Shown: piece by piece, positions 63,069 through 64,000 of the stretch
How positions within the stretch are numbered: the stretch's first letter is position 1
Layout: the number at the start of each line of letters is the position of its first letter
DNA from: JAZDFC01 sp043808235
GTDB lineage: Bacteria > Bacteroidota > Ignavibacteria > Ignavibacteriales > Melioribacteraceae
Direction: 5' to 3'
Length of the DNA: 64,000 nt
Assembly (NCBI GenBank): GCA_043808235.1
Contig: JAZDFC010000083.1
Span: 12,952 to 76,951, forward strand
Translations under genes and position numbers: made by a program
The notes under the pieces: generated by a model
Database searches by the model: none
Seen by the model: only the letters and a program-made list of their open reading frames with translations
What the model was told of the DNA's origin: nothing

Positions 63069-63716
63069 ATGAAAAAGATTTACATTCTAATTTGTTTCGT
63101 TACACTGTCTTCAATAGGTTTCTCACAAAATCCATGTCCCGATCTACCAACAGTAACTTATGATGGCAAAGTTTATAATACGGTACAGATTGGAAATCAA
63201 TGCTGGTTAAAGGAAAATCTTGATGTGGGCTCAATGTTAGACTCGCTGAAAAATGCTTCGGATAATGGAATAATAGAGGAGTATTGTTATAGAGATGATT
63301 TAATGAATTGTAATATTTACGGCGGACTTTACCAGTGGGATGAAGCGATGCAGTATGTAACTGATGAATCTGCTAAAGGGATTTGTCCAAATGGCTGGCA
63401 TATACCTACTTATGAAGAGTTCCAAACACTAAAAGCGGCAGTAAATAATGTAGGTAACGAGTTAAAAGCTAATGGACAAGGAATCGGTGATGGAATTGGA
63501 ACAAATACAAGCGGGTTTTCCGCGTTGTTAGCGGGAAATCGAAGCACTAATGTCAACATCTATAGCTTGATAGGGGTCGGCACGTACTTCTGGATATCTA
63601 CAGATTACAATTCAAATGTCGCTCCCATTTTGTTATTAAGTGGCGACTACAGTGGAATCCAACTCGGTCTTAATCCCAAAAAATTCGGTTTTAGTGTTCG
63701 CTGCATTAAAGACTAA
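63069..63716 (+). CDS. Exported FISUMP-domain protein
   Basis: The 215-residue protein has a signal peptide (to about residue 19) and a single Fibrobacter succinogenes major paralogous domain: IGNQCWLKENLDVG, GGLYQWDEAMQY, GICPNGWHIPTYEE, SGFSALLAGNRS and a C-terminal FSVRCIKD. It is homologous to the last half of the preceding protein but lacks that protein's sandwich and sorting-like part. GGAGG 5 bases before the ATG supports the start. Conserved Cys pairs suggest disulfides after export. Confidence 0.88.
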   Translation: MKKIYILICFVTLSSIGFSQNPCPDLPTVTYDGKVYNTVQIGNQCWLKENLDVGSMLDSLKNASDNGIIEEYCYRDDLMNCNIYGGLYQWDEAMQYVTDESAKGICPNGWHIPTYEEFQTLKAAVNNVGNELKANGQGIGDGIGTNTSGFSALLAGNRSTNVNIYSLIGVGTYFWISTDYNSNVAPILLLSGDYSGIQLGLNPKKFGFSVRCIKD

Positions 63717-64000
63717 ATCCTATTGTTGCGGCCGATAGATAATTGCCAGTTTTGCCGATGAAAAAGTTACCACTCAAATTTTACTGAATATATTTATTCC
63801 TATGTTCTATCCAGGTATTTAAAAAAACGCGAACAGAATAATTAAAATATTTTTTATGTAGAGTCTGTAAAGATATTTGTGTAAATGGGAAAAGCAGTTA
63901 AAGAACAACATTTAATCTCTCCTCAAAAATAACAGATAAATGGGAAAGAACAACAGCCCAGTTTTGAATTTGCATAGTCCACTTTTTTGATAAATCTCTG
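63717..64000. other. Non-coding end of window
   Basis: I see no gene, RNA or clear repeat in these 284 bases; the right part of the putative element, if it extends here, shows no recognisable feature. Confidence 0.4.

Noticed and set aside
1..64000. CRISPR arrays, complete tRNA or rRNA genes, insertion sequences, integrases
   Set aside because: I looked for regular spaced repeats, tRNA-like cloverleaf blocks, transposase or recombinase motifs and found none beyond the tRNA-Ser fragment.

Overview
The window looks like a chromosomal segment of an uncultivated or little-studied member of the Ignavibacteria (Bacteroidota/Chlorobiota side). The main reason is the C-terminal sorting domain of the form NYPNPFNPxT, followed by a YDxLGxEVxxLV-type segment and ending in a GIYFY strand. 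It occurs at the end of five proteins here and, unusually, in the middle of a sixth. Low GC, TonB/OMP_b-brl receptors, LytS/LytTR signalling and a large secretome fit this placement. It is inferred from protein features, not from a marker gene.

Layout. (1) 1-3.5 kb: end of a lamin-tail-domain secreted protein, a FapA/DUF342 protein and a THUMP-type rRNA methyltransferase; ordinary chromosomal genes. (2) 3.7-6.2 kb: a LytS-like sensor kinase and LytTR regulator on the + strand. (3) 6.6-30.4 kb: nineteen intact + strand genes and one deletion remnant, nearly all exported: FG-GAP propeller proteins, TolB-like propellers, metallo-beta-lactamase-fold enzymes (one fused to a glycosyltransferase-like domain), alpha/beta hydrolases, an Ntn amidase, a class-C-type serine hydrolase, rhodanese and SnoaL-like proteins, a DJ-1 protein and a TonB-type barrel. 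(4) 30.6-55.1 kb: the same kind of genes on the - strand: a long FG-GAP/PKD/LamG protein, an FtsX permease, an ankyrin-PD40 fusion, an S9 peptidase, an esterase, two serine hydrolases and a tandem block of six PD40 paralogues. (5) 55.3-57.8 kb: a second LytTR/LytS pair, paralogous to the first and in opposite orientation. The roughly 50-kb secretome block is thus bracketed by two related two-component systems. The intergenic DNA before the first-lying genes next to both systems shares a conserved 20-bp box and pairs of direct repeats exactly 20 bp apart, which makes regulation of the block by these systems plausible.

(6) 58.0-61.5 kb: left end of a probable integrative element. It has a short sequence matching the 3' end of a tRNA-Ser (reverse orientation) next to a terminator, then a consensus sigma70-like promoter, a PrimPol-VapE replication protein, an iteron/palindrome region that looks like an origin, and overlapping tiny basic ORFs sharing an IKSYL motif. 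No integrase is visible; the other end should lie beyond the right edge. (7) 61.6-63.7 kb: two proteins with the Fibrobacter succinogenes major paralogous domain.

Recurring themes are module swapping and decay. A C-terminal TPR segment is shared by chemically unrelated hydrolases, a SnoaL-like domain is shared by two proteins, and the PD40 propeller occurs alone, fused to ankyrins and as a broken copy. Several catalytic motifs are altered, most clearly Asp in place of the nucleophilic Ser in two paralogous alpha/beta hydrolases. Substrates cannot be deduced from the sequence.
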